DNA from: Cynocephalus volans
Lineage: Eukaryota > Chordata > Mammalia > Dermoptera > Cynocephalidae
Reading direction: 5' to 3'
Length of the DNA: 64,000 bases
Assembly (NCBI RefSeq): GCF_027409185.1
Contig: NC_084471.1
Location: 9,391,035-9,455,034 of the forward strand
The stretch's first letter is position 1; the number at the start of each line of letters is the position of its first letter. Under the pieces are notes generated by a model. The model searched no databases. It was not told where the DNA came from and saw only the letters and a list, made by a program, of their open reading frames with translations. Below are positions 23,601 to 32,118 of the stretch, piece after piece. Both the position numbers and the translations under genes were made by a program.

Positions 23601-26600
23601 GCCTGGCATGATTTTATTTAACTCTCTTGGAAACACGAAGTGTGGACCCTGTTTCTCTTACTTTATAGATGAGAAGATTGAGCCTCAGAGAGCACACTCA
23701 GAGTTGGCTTGACATTTTGGCTGATTTCCATTTTTTTCTCTAAACACTGCCCCAGCCACCTCCATCTTCCCTGTGATTTCCTTTTAGTTTTGTCCATATT
23801 CTTTTTTTTTTAACATGATAGATTATATGATATAAAGCATTTGGTGTCCTACCATTTTCACTGAACACCATTCATCATTTTCCTATGTCACTAAAACTCT
23901 TTTCATGCCCTTTATTCCAATGAGTGTTTCTGGATATTTGGATATTTACATTTTTTCCACTTTTTTCTGTTGTTGGTGAAGTTGAGGTAAGTTTCCTTGC
24001 ACATGAATACCATCTCCATCCTGAATTATTTAGGTTAGATTATAAGAGCAGGGTCTCAGGGATAATGAGTTTTAACGCATATTCATTCATGTATTCATTC
24101 ACTCTACATGCTGCACACCTGCCATGCCCAAGCCAGACTCAGGGGACAGCACGGGGGGAAACAGGCCCTGGCCTTGCTCACCAGGGGCCCGCATATTGCC
24201 AAGGCCTCTTCTAGCCCACAGCAGAGCCCAGGCACATCTCTGTGTGCCAGGCCCTGGGGGTCTGGCCCCTGGTGACCAGCCATTGTCTCTGTGTCCTCAG
24301 ACTGACACGTCTGACCCGGAGAAGGTGGTCTCTGCCTTCCTGAAGGTGTCGTCTGTGTTCAAGGACGAAGCCACAGTAAGGACAGCAGTGCAGGATGCAG
24401 TAGGTAACGAGGAGGGCTGGCGGCTCATTCCCCTTTGAAGCTCATGGCCACAGATGACATTTATTTATGGTTATTATGATTCCTCTGCTCCAGCGCTATT
24501 GTAGGAACTGCTCCTCAGCCACTGTGGCCTATCCTTCTCAGGTTCTTGGCGTGGTCCTGCCATGGAACAAGCCAAATGCCTGTTTGTATTTTGCACCTGG
24601 GAAACTGAAGCCTGTCTCAAAGCCATATAGCCATATACAGTTAGAACTCAGGCCAGGTGGTGTGCAGTGCAGGTGACCCCTCTATCTAGGAAGGCCAGAT
24701 AGTCACCTCCACAAGGCCCGGTAGATGCAGTCCTGTCAGGGAGGGGGGTGGTAAGAGCTGAACCTTTGTCCCTTCTTTGGAGCCTTTGCACATGTGGTCC
24801 CTTCCACTTGGAGGTCCTCTGCACAGGGGACACTTGCTTCCCTGTATCATTCACAGGGCTTCCTGGGAACTCTGGTCCAACTCCCTCAAGCCCTGTCACA
24901 ACCTTCTCTCCACCCTGTTCTTTCAGTTTCCTCCATTCCAGCACCTGTCACTTCCCACCTCGTCACCATTTGTGTGACTGAGCCTCTCAGTGTGCAGCAG
25001 AATTGGCTAGGCAGAGAGGAGAAGAAGGGCCCTGCAGAGGAGGGGCATATTCATGGAAAAGGAGAGAAGGGAGTAGAAACGCGTGTGGATTGGCACGCTG
25101 TGGGCGCTGTTGGGGCGGGTGGTTCAGTGGGAAGCGAGGCTGGGAAGGAGGTGAGGGCCACGTGGGAATCTTGGCTCTGCTCCCTGAGAGCCCACCCCAT
25201 GAGCGTTTGTGGGAACAAGCTGCCTGAATTCTGTTTCAGAACAGCCTAGCACAGTCCCTGCAGGTCCCCTTGCCTTGCTAAAATATCTGAGACCTCCCAC
25301 AATGGTGGTCTGCCTCCCTAAATCTCTACCACTGTGTCAGGAGGGCATGGTGGGTGTTGTCCCCACACCCATTTTACACATGAAGCCAGGATAGGGAAGG
25401 GCCAAGGTGTCACGGCTGGTAGATTCAGCCCTGGCCCCCATGCTAACTAGCCCTGCAGTCTGGTACCTGTGACTCTGTCATCCCTCCCCATGTTCATCTC
25501 TTGATAAGTGCAGGGAGGCAGGGTATGCCTGTGGGGGGGGGCGCTGCTTGGGGTGCCCTTTGGCCCATCCCAGCCCTCTGCCACAACTGGCTCCCTGCCC
25601 ACTGCTGCTTCCACCCCTGCAGATGCCTTGATGAAGAAGGCCTTCAGCTCATCATCCTTCAACTCCAGTGCCTTCCTCACCAGGCTCCTCGTCCACATGG
25701 GTCTGCTCAAGGTGAGGCCCAAAGGAACGGCAGGCCTGGGAGGGAAGAAGGCAGGGAATGTACAGCAGAGGCTGTTCTGGTCACACCCGCCAGCCCACAC
25801 CATACCTCGAGTCCCACTCCTGTCACCACTTCTGTGTTGCTGAGGCATGGCTCTGCTTAAACAGCCTCAGTCTTCCTGATAGAATGTCAGCTGGACTCAG
25901 TGGTGGGGCACTGTCAGCAGAGGCCGGGGGGTGGAGACCAGGAGTTCCCAGGTGACCTTGAAGCTCACCCTGCCTTTTGCTGTGTGCAGAGCGAAGACAA
26001 GATCAAGGCCATTGCCAATCTATACGGCCCCCTGATGGCGCTGAACCACATGGTGCAGCAGGACTATTTCCCCAAGGCCCTTGCACCCCTGCTGCTGGCG
26101 TTTGTGACCAAGTGAGTGTGGCCTTGTCATTTCACTAGTGCCTGCCCTGTCAGGCCCTGATTGGCTGAGGCTTCCCTGGCCTGGTAAAGAGGCACCTGTT
26201 CCCAGGAGTCCACGCTCAGCCAACCTTGTTGGCTCCGCTCAGGCTTGTGAGAGGAAGAATACAGCTTCCAGTGAATCCAGCACCTTAGGGGCCAGGGACG
26301 CTTGGAGTGTGTGGGGAAGCGTCGTGGGGAGGCGGAGGAGCACCTGCCAGTGCCACAGCAGCCTTGTCCATCCCAGCTCCTTGAGGGTCCATCTGCACAG
26401 CAATGCCTTCTTAGGCCTTACCCTCTCACCCCCGTCTACCCACCTCCCTGCCACCATGTACTCCACACCCAGACCACCCCTTGTGCAGCAGCTGGACTGG
26501 CCTTTGCAAAAAGCAGGTCTGACTGCCCTGCTCCTCTGCCAGAGTCCAGGTCATATCCACAGCCTGATGGTGGGTCTCGTGGCTGGCTACAGCCTCGCCC

Positions 26601-27556
26601 CTCTCAACCCCCAGCACGGTGCTTGCTCCCCAGACTGTTCCCATAGCAGGTGACACTGCCTCAGCCCCCGTGCTTGGCTCACGCTGCTTGGAGTACCCCA
26701 GCCCCTGGTGGAATGGTTCCCTCTGCATTCCCGTCATCCCCGGCATTGCCCTTGGCCTACATGGGGAGACCTGAGAAGAGGCCCTTGCCCTTGCTGGTCA
26801 GTTCAGGCTGTCTCCCAGATGGTTGGCCAGCCCCCAGCACAGGCCTCAGTCTACCCCCTGCGTCCTCTGAGATTACTGAGTGACTGTAATGACACGCATG
26901 GCCCTCCTTTCCTTCGGATCCCAAGCCTCGACTGCATCCTGGCCTGTCCATGGGCAGCTGATCACAGGTGCCCTTGGTGCTGGTCCTGGCTGTACCACAC
27001 GCTTCCCAGCCACCAAGAGTCTTGCCTTAGGTTCTTTTTCTACAGTAAGATTCATGATCTTGAGGGTAACAGTGGCCAGCCCTTTACTTGTGCCCCAGGT
27101 GGGATTCTGGTGGCCTAGTGTTATATGTCCACTGGTGGCCGCTGAGGGCTCCCTGGCTCTGTGCCTGCTGGAAGTGCCCTGAGGGTCAGTCTGGTAGAGA
27201 GCAGAGGCCTAGGTCTCTGGCTGGGGAGGCCTGCATTCTGGCCACCACAGGGCTGTGTGGCTGTGGGTGCATCGCCTGCCTCTCTGGCCTCATGTACACC
27301 CTATCCCCACTCCTGATGTGCAGAAAGCAGGGGACTAATATCTCCTTTGCAGTGTCATTGTGAAAATTAGAAAAACTGGGTCTGGCACAAAAAGGCCCCC
27401 ACCAGTTGGGAAGCAGGCCCCACTGAAGCCTGAGCTCCAGCGCCCAGAGGTATCCACCCCACTCGCTGACTTTTCTTTCCCTGCAGGCCCAACGGCGCCC
27501 TGGAGTCCTGCTCCTTTGCCCGCCACAATCTGCTGCAAACGCTGTACAAGGTCTAG
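2507..27556 (+). CDS. RANGAP1: Ran GTPase-activating protein 1, 15 coding exons
   Basis: RanGAP1 stimulates GTP hydrolysis by Ran on the cytoplasmic side of nuclear pores and so maintains the Ran gradient that drives nuclear transport. Coding exons: 2507-2618, 7147-7274, 10699-10758, 13063-13242, 16153-16287, 18588-18746, 20153-20266, 20695-20794, 20877-20961, 21827-21998, 23005-23124, 24301-24403, 25623-25711, 25990-26111 and 27487-27556. They total 1749 nt, all junctions in phase, giving 582 residues; human is 587 as I recall. Residues 1 to about 357 form the LRR catalytic domain. Residues 358 to about 395 are a Glu/Asp tract. The C-terminal domain (about 416-582) holds the SUMO acceptor K519 in a consensus LKSE, the modification that anchors the protein to RanBP2 at the pore. 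The start sits in a GCCACCATGG context. The length difference from human appears to lie in the acidic tract. No disabling change is seen. Confidence 0.97.
3081..3195 (+). repeat. tRNA-Ile-derived SINE, monomer
   Basis: The sequence has the A box (GTTAGCTCAGTTGG), tRNA-Ile-like arms and a B-box-like AGTTCAGTTCCCC. It ends in CCAGCCAGCTGCC followed by a C-rich run and an A-rich tail. The divergence indicates an older copy. Confidence 0.88.
3530..3900 (+). repeat. Two adjacent MIR relics
   Basis: The second copy shows the MIR core: ATCCCCATTTTGCAGATAGG, then GGAAACTGAAGCTCAG, a CTTGCCTAAGGGC block and a terminal GATTAGAATTCAAG. The first (about 3590-3715) keeps the CATACAGCTGGTAAATAGCA section. 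Both are ancient and degenerate. Confidence 0.75.
6170..6285 (+). repeat. tRNA-Ile-derived SINE, monomer
   Basis: It begins GGGCTGATGGGTTAGCTAAG and contains CTTATAACACCAAGGTCAAAG and a B-box remnant. It ends CTGGCTAGCTGCC with a T/A-rich tail. It is a diverged copy of the monomer at 3081. Confidence 0.85.
7147..7274 (+). CDS. RANGAP1: RANGAP1 coding exon 2 (residues 38-80)
   Basis: The acceptor CCTGGGCAG precedes [25 protein letters not shown] in the joined frame. It encodes the first LRR-type strand (LEALRLEGN) and ends KKSELK before the donor GTGAGA. Confidence 0.96.
8005..8150 (+). repeat. MIR relic
   Basis: The MIR core is visible as CATCTTATAGGTCAAGGGAA, CTGAGGCACAGAGGGG and a following GGTCATAGACC segment. 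Confidence 0.7.
8155..8190 (-). repeat. SINE stub, 5' end only
   Basis: The reverse complement of this stretch, GGGGGCCAGCCCGTGGCTCA and onward, matches only the first 35 or so bases of the dimeric SINE. The rest of the element, including its tail, is missing. Confidence 0.55.
8848..9221 (-). mobile_element. 5'-truncated L1 3' end with target-site duplication
   Basis: Read on the minus strand, this is the end of an L1: a relic of the ORF2/3'-UTR junction (ATGGATGGACCTTGAGAGAA), a CA-rich and G-rich 3' UTR, then a long A tail. It is flanked by a perfect 15-bp duplication, CACAAGTGAGGTCTT, at 8833-8847 and 9222-9236. The same L1 family recurs at 53418. Confidence 0.92.
9960..10124 (-). repeat. 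Dimeric tRNA-Ile SINE with target-site duplication
   Basis: Two tRNA-like units are joined head to tail, with the A-rich tail to the left. A perfect 15-bp duplication, CTTTTAAGTAATTTC, flanks it at 9945-9959 and 10125-10139. Confidence 0.92.
10699..10758 (+). CDS. RANGAP1: RANGAP1 coding exon 3 (residues 81-100)
   Basis: A 60-base exon between acceptor CTGCCACAG and donor GTAAGT. It encodes [20 protein letters not shown], part of the LRR domain and nearly identical to the remembered human segment. Confidence 0.96.
10759..13062 (+). other. RANGAP1 intron, no recognised content
   Basis: Unique-looking GC-moderate sequence. I see no exon, no SINE and no clear repeat, apart from a short C run near 12861 and a possible old repeat near 12500-12930. 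Confidence 0.6.
13063..13242 (+). CDS. RANGAP1: RANGAP1 coding exon 4 (residues 101-160)
   Basis: The acceptor is GTGCCCAG and the donor GTGAGT. It encodes [22 protein letters not shown] and a second repeat ending MGIGGGK. Two ribonuclease-inhibitor-type LRRs are visible ([18 protein letters not shown]). Confidence 0.97.
13243..16152 (+). other. RANGAP1 intron
   Basis: No exon is recognisable. The intron carries a minus-strand MIR (about 14945-15400) that is split by a SINE dimer, and otherwise unique sequence. Confidence 0.65.
15110..15295 (-). repeat. Dimeric tRNA-Ile SINE inserted in a MIR
   Basis: The minus-strand dimer has a long T/TG run (its A tail) on the left. A perfect 14-bp duplication, CCCAGGCTAGTTTT, flanks it at 15096-15109 and 15297-15310. 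The flanking bases on both sides read as one interrupted MIR. Confidence 0.92.
16153..16287 (+). CDS. RANGAP1: RANGAP1 coding exon 5 (residues 161-205)
   Basis: The acceptor is CCCCACAG and the donor GTGAGT. It encodes [17 protein letters not shown] and [15 protein letters not shown], an LRR, ending AEAFG. Human has Arg rather than Gly at this junction, by memory. Confidence 0.96.
16288..18587 (+). other. RANGAP1 intron
   Basis: No exon is recognisable. AT-rich old repeat sequence lies near 16840-17680, and a minus-strand MIR relic lies at about 18255-18440 (GTGTGACCGTGGGCAAGTCA). Confidence 0.6.
18588..18746 (+). CDS. RANGAP1: RANGAP1 coding exon 6 (residues 206-258)
   Basis: The acceptor is CTCACACAG and the donor GTAAGG. 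It encodes [19 protein letters not shown] and [16 protein letters not shown], two further LRRs. Confidence 0.97.
18881..19067 (-). repeat. Dimeric tRNA-Ile SINE with target-site duplication
   Basis: The minus-strand dimer has its A-rich tail on the left. A perfect 14-bp duplication, GGTCCAGCTCATTT, flanks it at 18866-18879 and 19069-19082. Confidence 0.92.
19616..19710 (+). repeat. tRNA-Ile-derived SINE, monomer
   Basis: It starts GGGCTGGCCAATTAGCTCAG. The B box is degraded (AGGGTATGATCCC). It ends ACCGGCCAGCTGCC plus an A-rich tail. Confidence 0.9.
20153..20266 (+). CDS. RANGAP1: RANGAP1 coding exon 7 (residues 259-296)
   Basis: The acceptor is CCTTGCAG. It encodes [19 protein letters not shown] through GGLPKLK. 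The donor GTGCCA is weak, but the next exon continues the protein exactly ([14 protein letters not shown]). Confidence 0.95.
20267..20694 (+). other. RANGAP1 intron, nothing recognised
   Basis: 428 bases of apparently unique sequence, with a minus-strand MIR-like remnant near 20380-20480. Confidence 0.5.
20695..20794 (+). CDS. RANGAP1: RANGAP1 coding exon 8 (residues 297-329)
   Basis: The acceptor is TTTTTAG and the donor GTAGGG. It encodes [20 protein letters not shown] through LEKLDLN, the last LRRs. Confidence 0.96.
20877..20961 (+). CDS. RANGAP1: RANGAP1 coding exon 9 (residues 330-357)
   Basis: It follows an intron of only 82 bases. It encodes [19 protein letters not shown] and ends VLASLS, the end of the LRR domain, with the last Ser codon completed by the next exon. 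The donor is GTAGGG. Confidence 0.96.
20962..21826 (+). other. RANGAP1 intron
   Basis: It holds a MIR-like segment near 21020-21110, a tRNA-Ile SINE monomer at 21121-21219 and unique sequence. No exon is seen. Confidence 0.6.
21121..21219 (+). repeat. tRNA-Ile-derived SINE, well-preserved monomer
   Basis: This copy keeps nearly all of the tRNA-Ile body: the A box GTTAGCTCAGTTGGTTAGAG, CTTATAACACC and the B box GGTTCGGATCCCC, followed by CTGGCCAGC and a CA/A tail. The CTTATAAC segment replaces the normal anticodon region, so it is not a functional tRNA. Confidence 0.92.
21827..21998 (+). CDS. RANGAP1: RANGAP1 coding exon 10 (acidic tract, residues 358-415)
   Basis: The acceptor is TCTCTGCAG and the donor GTGAGT. 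It encodes [10 protein letters not shown] and then an almost pure glutamate run of about 25 residues, followed by [19 protein letters not shown]. The run is built from GAG/GAA codons, so it is also a purine microsatellite. It links the LRR domain to the SUMO domain. Confidence 0.95.
21999..23004 (+). other. RANGAP1 intron, no recognised content
   Basis: 1 kb, AT-rich at 22080-22330 and otherwise unique. No exon or recognisable SINE. Confidence 0.55.
23005..23124 (+). CDS. RANGAP1: RANGAP1 coding exon 11 (residues 416-455)
   Basis: The acceptor is GTTCTCAG and the donor GTAACG. It encodes [20 protein letters not shown] and [20 protein letters not shown], the start of the C-terminal domain. 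Confidence 0.96.
23125..24300 (+). other. RANGAP1 intron
   Basis: It holds a (CTGG/TTGG)n tract at 23524-23567 and old L1/MIR-like sequence at about 23570-24120. No exon is seen. Confidence 0.55.
23524..23567 (+). repeat. (TGGC)n/(TGGT)n tetranucleotide repeat
   Basis: Five GGCT units pass into four TGGT units in the RANGAP1 intron. Confidence 0.9.
24301..24403 (+). CDS. RANGAP1: RANGAP1 coding exon 12 (residues 456-489)
   Basis: The acceptor is GTCCTCAG and the donor GTAACG. It encodes [20 protein letters not shown] and ends VQDAV, inside the C-terminal domain. Confidence 0.96.
24404..25622 (+). other. RANGAP1 intron, no recognised content
   Basis: Unique-looking sequence, with no SINE or exon recognised. 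Confidence 0.55.
25623..25711 (+). CDS. RANGAP1: RANGAP1 coding exon 13 (residues 490-519)
   Basis: The acceptor is CCCCTGCAG and the donor GTGAGG. It encodes [20 protein letters not shown] and ends LLVHMGLLK. The last codon is the SUMO acceptor lysine K519 (human K524 by memory). Confidence 0.97.
25990..26111 (+). CDS. RANGAP1: RANGAP1 coding exon 14 (residues 520-559)
   Basis: The acceptor is TGTGTGCAG and the donor GTGAGT. It begins [20 protein letters not shown], completing the SUMO consensus LK-SE across the splice junction, and ends LLLAFVT plus part of Lys. Confidence 0.97.
26112..27486 (+). other. RANGAP1 last intron, no recognised content
   Basis: 1.4 kb of GC-moderate, unique-looking sequence. 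No exon or SINE. Confidence 0.55.
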
Positions 27557-28520
27557 ACTCAAAGCCAGCCTCTCCCTTTCCCTCGCCTGGACCTGTAGCT
27601 TGGGAGGCACTCGGATGAACTGAGCTGCAGCTGTGCCCTCCCCTTGGACAGGACTCACCAGAGGCAGGGAGGGGCCTTTGTCTCGTGTCGCGTCAGTCCC
27701 CTGAGTACATGTGTCGTGGTGCGTGTGCAGGTGTGCTTCCTGTCGGGATTTGGGTTTTTAATGTCTCCCTGCTGGACTGGCCCTGATCTGGTGTGGGGAG
27801 CTGGTCCCCAGGCTAAAGGGCTGCAAGCTGCTCTTCCATTAAATTCACCGCCATCTGAGGGGGCTCTGATGATCTGTGTCTCAGGCCCCAGGCCCTGGTG
27901 GCTGTCCCTACCCCCTTTGCATTCCTGCCCCACCCCCCCTTGGGCGGTACCAGAGTCTGGGGAGCTGCTGTCCATGTGCCATCCCTTCCCTCTGTGCAGT
28001 TGGGCTGTTTCCTGCCCTGCCTGGGGCTGCTCACTTGGCAGCTGCTTCTGCTTCCTGTCACCAAGCACTGGTCCTGCAGTGACTGTCATCCGTGTCTGTG
28101 GGTGGGGCTGTGGGGTTGTCAGCAGAGGGCAAGCAAGCCCCTGTTTGGGACCCATGCCATGTGGACAGGAGAAGAAGCCAGTGAGAAGGTACCATATCGT
28201 CCAGAAGCAGGAGTTGCCTGGGTCTGCGCCGGCTCTCCCCTCGCTGCTGAGGAGATTGCCTGTGACCTTGGGGCCAGGCTGGAGGGGCACCTTGGCAGGC
28301 CCTATCTCCTGCCTGGGGAGGGAGGGGGAGGGCCCCCGATGCTGGATGTCCATCTTGGGGCTGCTCTTAAAGGACCTCCTGGGGCAGGGGAGGGGTGGGG
28401 ACTGGACTGGCAGGTAGGTGCCCTGTGACCTCTCTTAACAGTCTCATGCTTTCCCCTTTTTGCTGTATGTGTGTCTGGGCTGTGCCCAGAGCTTCACAAA
28501 TAAAGTTGTGTTGCAGCAGC
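27487..28520 (+). CDS. RANGAP1: RANGAP1 last exon: stop codon and 3' UTR
   Basis: The acceptor CCCTGCAG precedes [20 protein letters not shown] and KV, with the stop TAG at 27554-27556. The remaining bases are 3' UTR to about 28520, placed by the AATAAA at 28499. A variant ATTAAA at 27838 could give a shorter UTR. Confidence 0.92.
28499..28504 (+). terminator. RANGAP1: RANGAP1 polyadenylation signal AATAAA
   Basis: The first canonical AATAAA downstream of the stop, about 940 bases after it. It is followed by a GT-rich element (GTTGTGTTG), as expected near a cleavage site. Confidence 0.85.
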
Positions 28521-30225
28521 AGAGACTGAGAAACATCTTTTGCCTGAAGTGTGACATTCTAGGAGCCATGGTACATGGAGTCCTTCCTCAGCATGGCACA
28601 CAGGCCATAGTCTATGAGGGCAATAAGGCCTGCAGAAGAGCCCGGCGCCAGCCTTGAGTTGTCCTCTGGGCAAGCCTCTCCCACTTGGGGCCCAGATGCT
28701 TCCTCTGCTGTGGGCGTGCCAGCTGGGTGGGTGGTGCGGATGGGCAGCGACTCCTGGAGGTGGGGGTAAGGTGGAGGCATCCCTTTCTCTGGGCAGTGGA
28801 GGTCCTGAGTTAAGGCCTGATTCACCTGCCTGGCCACACCCCCATGACCCCACCTTAGTGCTGCTGCTCCTCTGGGTCCTGTGTTGCTCCTTCATTTATG
28901 GACATAGTTGGGCAAGACACTGTCCATATCTCATCACAGGCCCTGCTGGCTGCACAGTCAGGAGCCCCTAGGCTGGCTGGCAAACTCACTTCATAAAGTT
29001 GGGCCTGGCTGGGAAATCACTATGGGATGTCTGGCTACAAGACCTGCGGTGGAGGCTACCTCCCTTGGGGTCCTCCGGTGTTTCTTATGGGGCAGCGTTC
29101 CCTTATCGGGTATGGACCACGTAGGTGACATTTTTCTTGGCCAGGAGGCAGAGGAAGTACCAGGCCTGGTTCCCTTCCCCTCCATGTGAGGTGATAGGAG
29201 GTGGGTGCAGGTTTGGCCAACTCCAATCTGCCACCCTTGCCAGACCCTGTTCTGCGTACCAGGGCCACAGGCACTGTCTTTGGGGAGCTCCCAGTCTGGT
29301 TGGGGACCACTGATTGTGGTCCAGTGTAGGGATGGTGGGCAGTGAGGTGAGGAAAACCTTTGAGTTAGGGATATAAGAACTGAGTCTCGAGGTTCCCATA
29401 GGACTTTTCCAGGGCAGTATTTGATGGGTGGGGACACTGGGCTGAGGAGGGACCTGTCCAAGATTCTCTGGCCTGGCTGTTCCCACCAGGCCGCATGGGG
29501 CTGGCCTTTGTTCCTGCCTGTGTAATGCATGTACAAACTTCAGCCCAGACTGAGAAGAGAACCAAAGGTCTCATTTAACCTCACCCACAGGCCATCAGTG
29601 CTCCCTGAACCCTCACAAGGAGGAGAATCCTGCTGGTCCCAGAAATGGAGGCTTATAACTGGCCTGGCCCCACCTCAGTCCTTTGGGCTAGATCAAGAGG
29701 TCATGGTTCCTACCCAACTCCAGGTGGAGAGAAGGGCCTGGGCCTTTAACTTTGCTGCTTGCTGAGGAGCCATAGCCTTTGGAATTTTCCCCAGACTCAA
29801 ATGCTTACACAACTCCCTGAGGCTCCAAATACTCCTTGTGAACTACAACCAACCCTAAGATTACACATGCTCCAGGTTCCTCAGGACCATGGTTCTGGGT
29901 CCTACATATGAAAGGCTCCACCAAAGGGACTTCAACCCACAGACTCAGGAGGCTACAGTAGCAATCCCATTCTTAAGCTTAGACTAGAAAACCCCCAGGA
30001 AGTAAGGTCAAGGGTGCTCCTAGCAGCACTGTTTGTGATAGCAAGAACCTAGAAAACACTTGCATCAGGCCAACATCAGGAAACTGGATAATAAAATGTA
30101 AAGCCACACAACGAAATGTACAACAGTAAAAATGCATTGACTGCAACTCCATGCATAACATGATGAATCAGTCATGTTGAGTGAAGGAAATTTAACTACT
30201 ACTGTATTGGTTCAAAAACGAACTA

Positions 30226-30308
30226 GGGCTGGCTAGTTAGCTCAGCTGGTTAAGAGTGCGGTGCTGATAACACCAGGGTTTGATCGCTGTACCGGCCAGT
30301 GCCAATAA
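30226..30308 (+). repeat. tRNA-Ile-derived SINE, monomer
   Basis: It begins GGGCTGGCTAGTTAGCTCAG. Part of the T arm is deleted (CACCAGGGTTTGATCGC). It ends GTACCGGCCAGTGCC. Confidence 0.88.
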
Positions 30309-30486
30309 AAAGCAAACTAAACAACATCACTTAAAAGAGCACATTTATCCAACAGCACATTAAAAGGATCATACATACACCACGAACAAGTAGAAATTAT
30401 CCCTGGGATGCAAGGATGGTTCAACATATGAAAATAAATGTAATAAACCACATTAACATGAACAGAGGATTGAAAAAATCGTGATT

Positions 30487-30598
30487 GGGCTGGCCAGTTA
30501 GCTCGGTTGGTTGGGTGTGGTGCTGGTAACACCAAGGTCCAGGGTTTCATCCCTGTATCAGCCAGCTGCCAAAAACAACAACAAAAAAAAAAAACAAC
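30487..30598 (+). repeat. tRNA-Ile-derived SINE, monomer in L1
   Basis: It begins GGGCTGGCCAGTTAGCTCGG and ends CAGCCAGCTGCC plus an A/CAA tail. It interrupts an L1 ORF2-like fragment. Confidence 0.9.
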
Positions 30599-30937
30599 CA
30601 AAACTTAGAACTAATAATCATAGAATTACCACTTGTTCTAGCAATTCCGCTTCTAGGCATATACCCCAAAGAACTGAAAGCAGAGACTCAAATAGATACT
30701 TGTACACTAATGTGCACAGCAGCATTATTCACAACAGAACAATAGCCAAAAGGTGGGAACAACCCCAGTGTACATCCACAGATGAGTGGATTAAACAACA
30801 TAGTACCCACACACACAATGGAATATTTACTCAGCCATAAAAAGAAAGGAAATTCTTTTTATGAGATATGGTTCAACATGGATGAACCTTGAAAACATTA
30901 TAAGTGAAATAATCCAGACACAAAAGGACAAATGCTA

Positions 30938-31067
30938 GGGGCCGAGCCCGTGGCGCACTTGGTAGAGTGCGGCGCTGGGAGCGCTGCAACGCTCCCGCCG
31001 CGGGTTCGGATCCTATATAGGACTGGCTGGTGCACTCACTGGCTGAGTGCCGGTCACGAAAAAGGAC

Positions 31068-31092
<25 letters not shown>
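30938..31092 (+). repeat. GC-rich hairpin-type SINE with target-site duplication
   Basis: It begins GGGGCCGAGCCCGTGGCGCA. An inverted pair, GGGAGCG and CGCTCCC, lies in the anticodon-arm position. The B box is GGGTTCGGATCC, and a second hairpin precedes the A tail. A 16-bp duplication, AAAAGGACAAATGCTA, flanks it at 30922-30937 and 31093-31108. Confidence 0.93.
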
Positions 31093-31098
<6 letters not shown>

Positions 31099-31521
31099 AC
31101 AAATGCTATATAATGACACTTAGAAGAGGTATCTAGAATAGGCAAATTCATACAGACAAAACCGAGGTTACTAGGGGCTGGGGGAAGATAGAATGGGGAA
31201 TAACCAATGAGTACAGAGTTTCTGGGATGATGAAAAATTGCTGGAAATGGGTAGTGGTCATGGTTGCACAGCATTGTGAATGTACTTCATGTCACTGAAT
31301 TGAACACTTAAAAATGGTTAAAATAGTAAGTTTTATGTTGAATATATTTTACCACAATTAAAAGTCATAAATGTAAAGGACAAAATTATAGAACTTTTAG
31401 GCCTTGGGAGTAAGGAAAAGATGACTATGTTAACCTCCTCTGTTTGCCATCATTGTGGTATATTCATACAGTGGATAACATGCAGCAATGAGAGCAAGTT
31501 TCTGTTTTTCAGGAGAAATTT

Positions 31522-31680
31522 ATTGGGAGAGTGCAGTGCTGATAACACCAAGGCCACGGGTTCGGATCCTATATAGGGATGGCCGGTTTGCTCACTGGGA
31601 GAGTGTGGTGCTGACAACACCAAGTCAAGGGTTAAGATCCCCTTACCGGTCATCTTTAAAAAATAAATAAATAAATAAAA
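31522..31680 (+). repeat. Dimeric tRNA-Ile SINE, 5' truncated
   Basis: It begins inside the A box (TTGGGAGAGTGCAGTGC), keeps both B-box regions and ends in CATCTTTAAAAAATAAATAA. Confidence 0.88.
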
Positions 31681-31686
31681 CATTAA

Positions 31687-31848
31687 GGGCCTGCCCGTGG
31701 TTCATTTGGGAGAGTGTGGTGCTGATAACAAGGCCACAGGTTCGGATCCTGTATAGGGATGGCTGGTTAGTTCACTTGGGAGAGCGTGGTGCTGACAACA
31801 CCAAGTCAAGGGTTAAGATCCCCTCACCAGTCATCTTTGAAAAAAACC
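31687..31848 (+). repeat. Dimeric tRNA-Ile SINE
   Basis: Both units are present, in direct tandem after the preceding SINE. It carries a small deletion in the first unit (GATAACAAGGCC). Confidence 0.88.
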
Positions 31849-31920
31849 CCCCAAACCAAAAAAACCCCACATCATTAAGGGAATAAAAAGGCAAGTCACA
31901 GAGAGGGAGAAAATAACTGA

Positions 31921-31950
31921 TGCGTGTGTGTGTGTGTGTGTGTGTGTGTG
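31921..31950 (+). repeat. (TG)n microsatellite
   Basis: About 14 TG units downstream of two tandem SINEs. Confidence 0.9.
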
Positions 31951-32028
31951 GTTACTATCCAGAATATACAGAGTTTCTACAAATTAATAAAAAAACTCCA
32001 ACAACTCAATAGAAAAATAAGCAAAAAT

Positions 32029-32118
32029 AGACTAGCTGTTTTGCTCACTTGGGAGAGCATGGTGCTGATAACACCAAGATCAAGGGTTCGGTTCCCCCAT
32101 ACCAGGCAGCCACCAAAA
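32029..32118 (+). repeat. tRNA-Ile-derived SINE, monomer-like
   Basis: ACTAGCTGTTTTGCTCACTT, then GGTGCTGATAACACCAAGAT, a GGTTCGGTTCCCCC B box and a CCA-rich tail. Confidence 0.85.

Noticed and set aside
27644..28428. 257-codon and overlapping frames after RANGAP1
   Set aside because: They lie in the RANGAP1 3' UTR, show no domain or conserved motif, and are low-complexity GC-rich translations.
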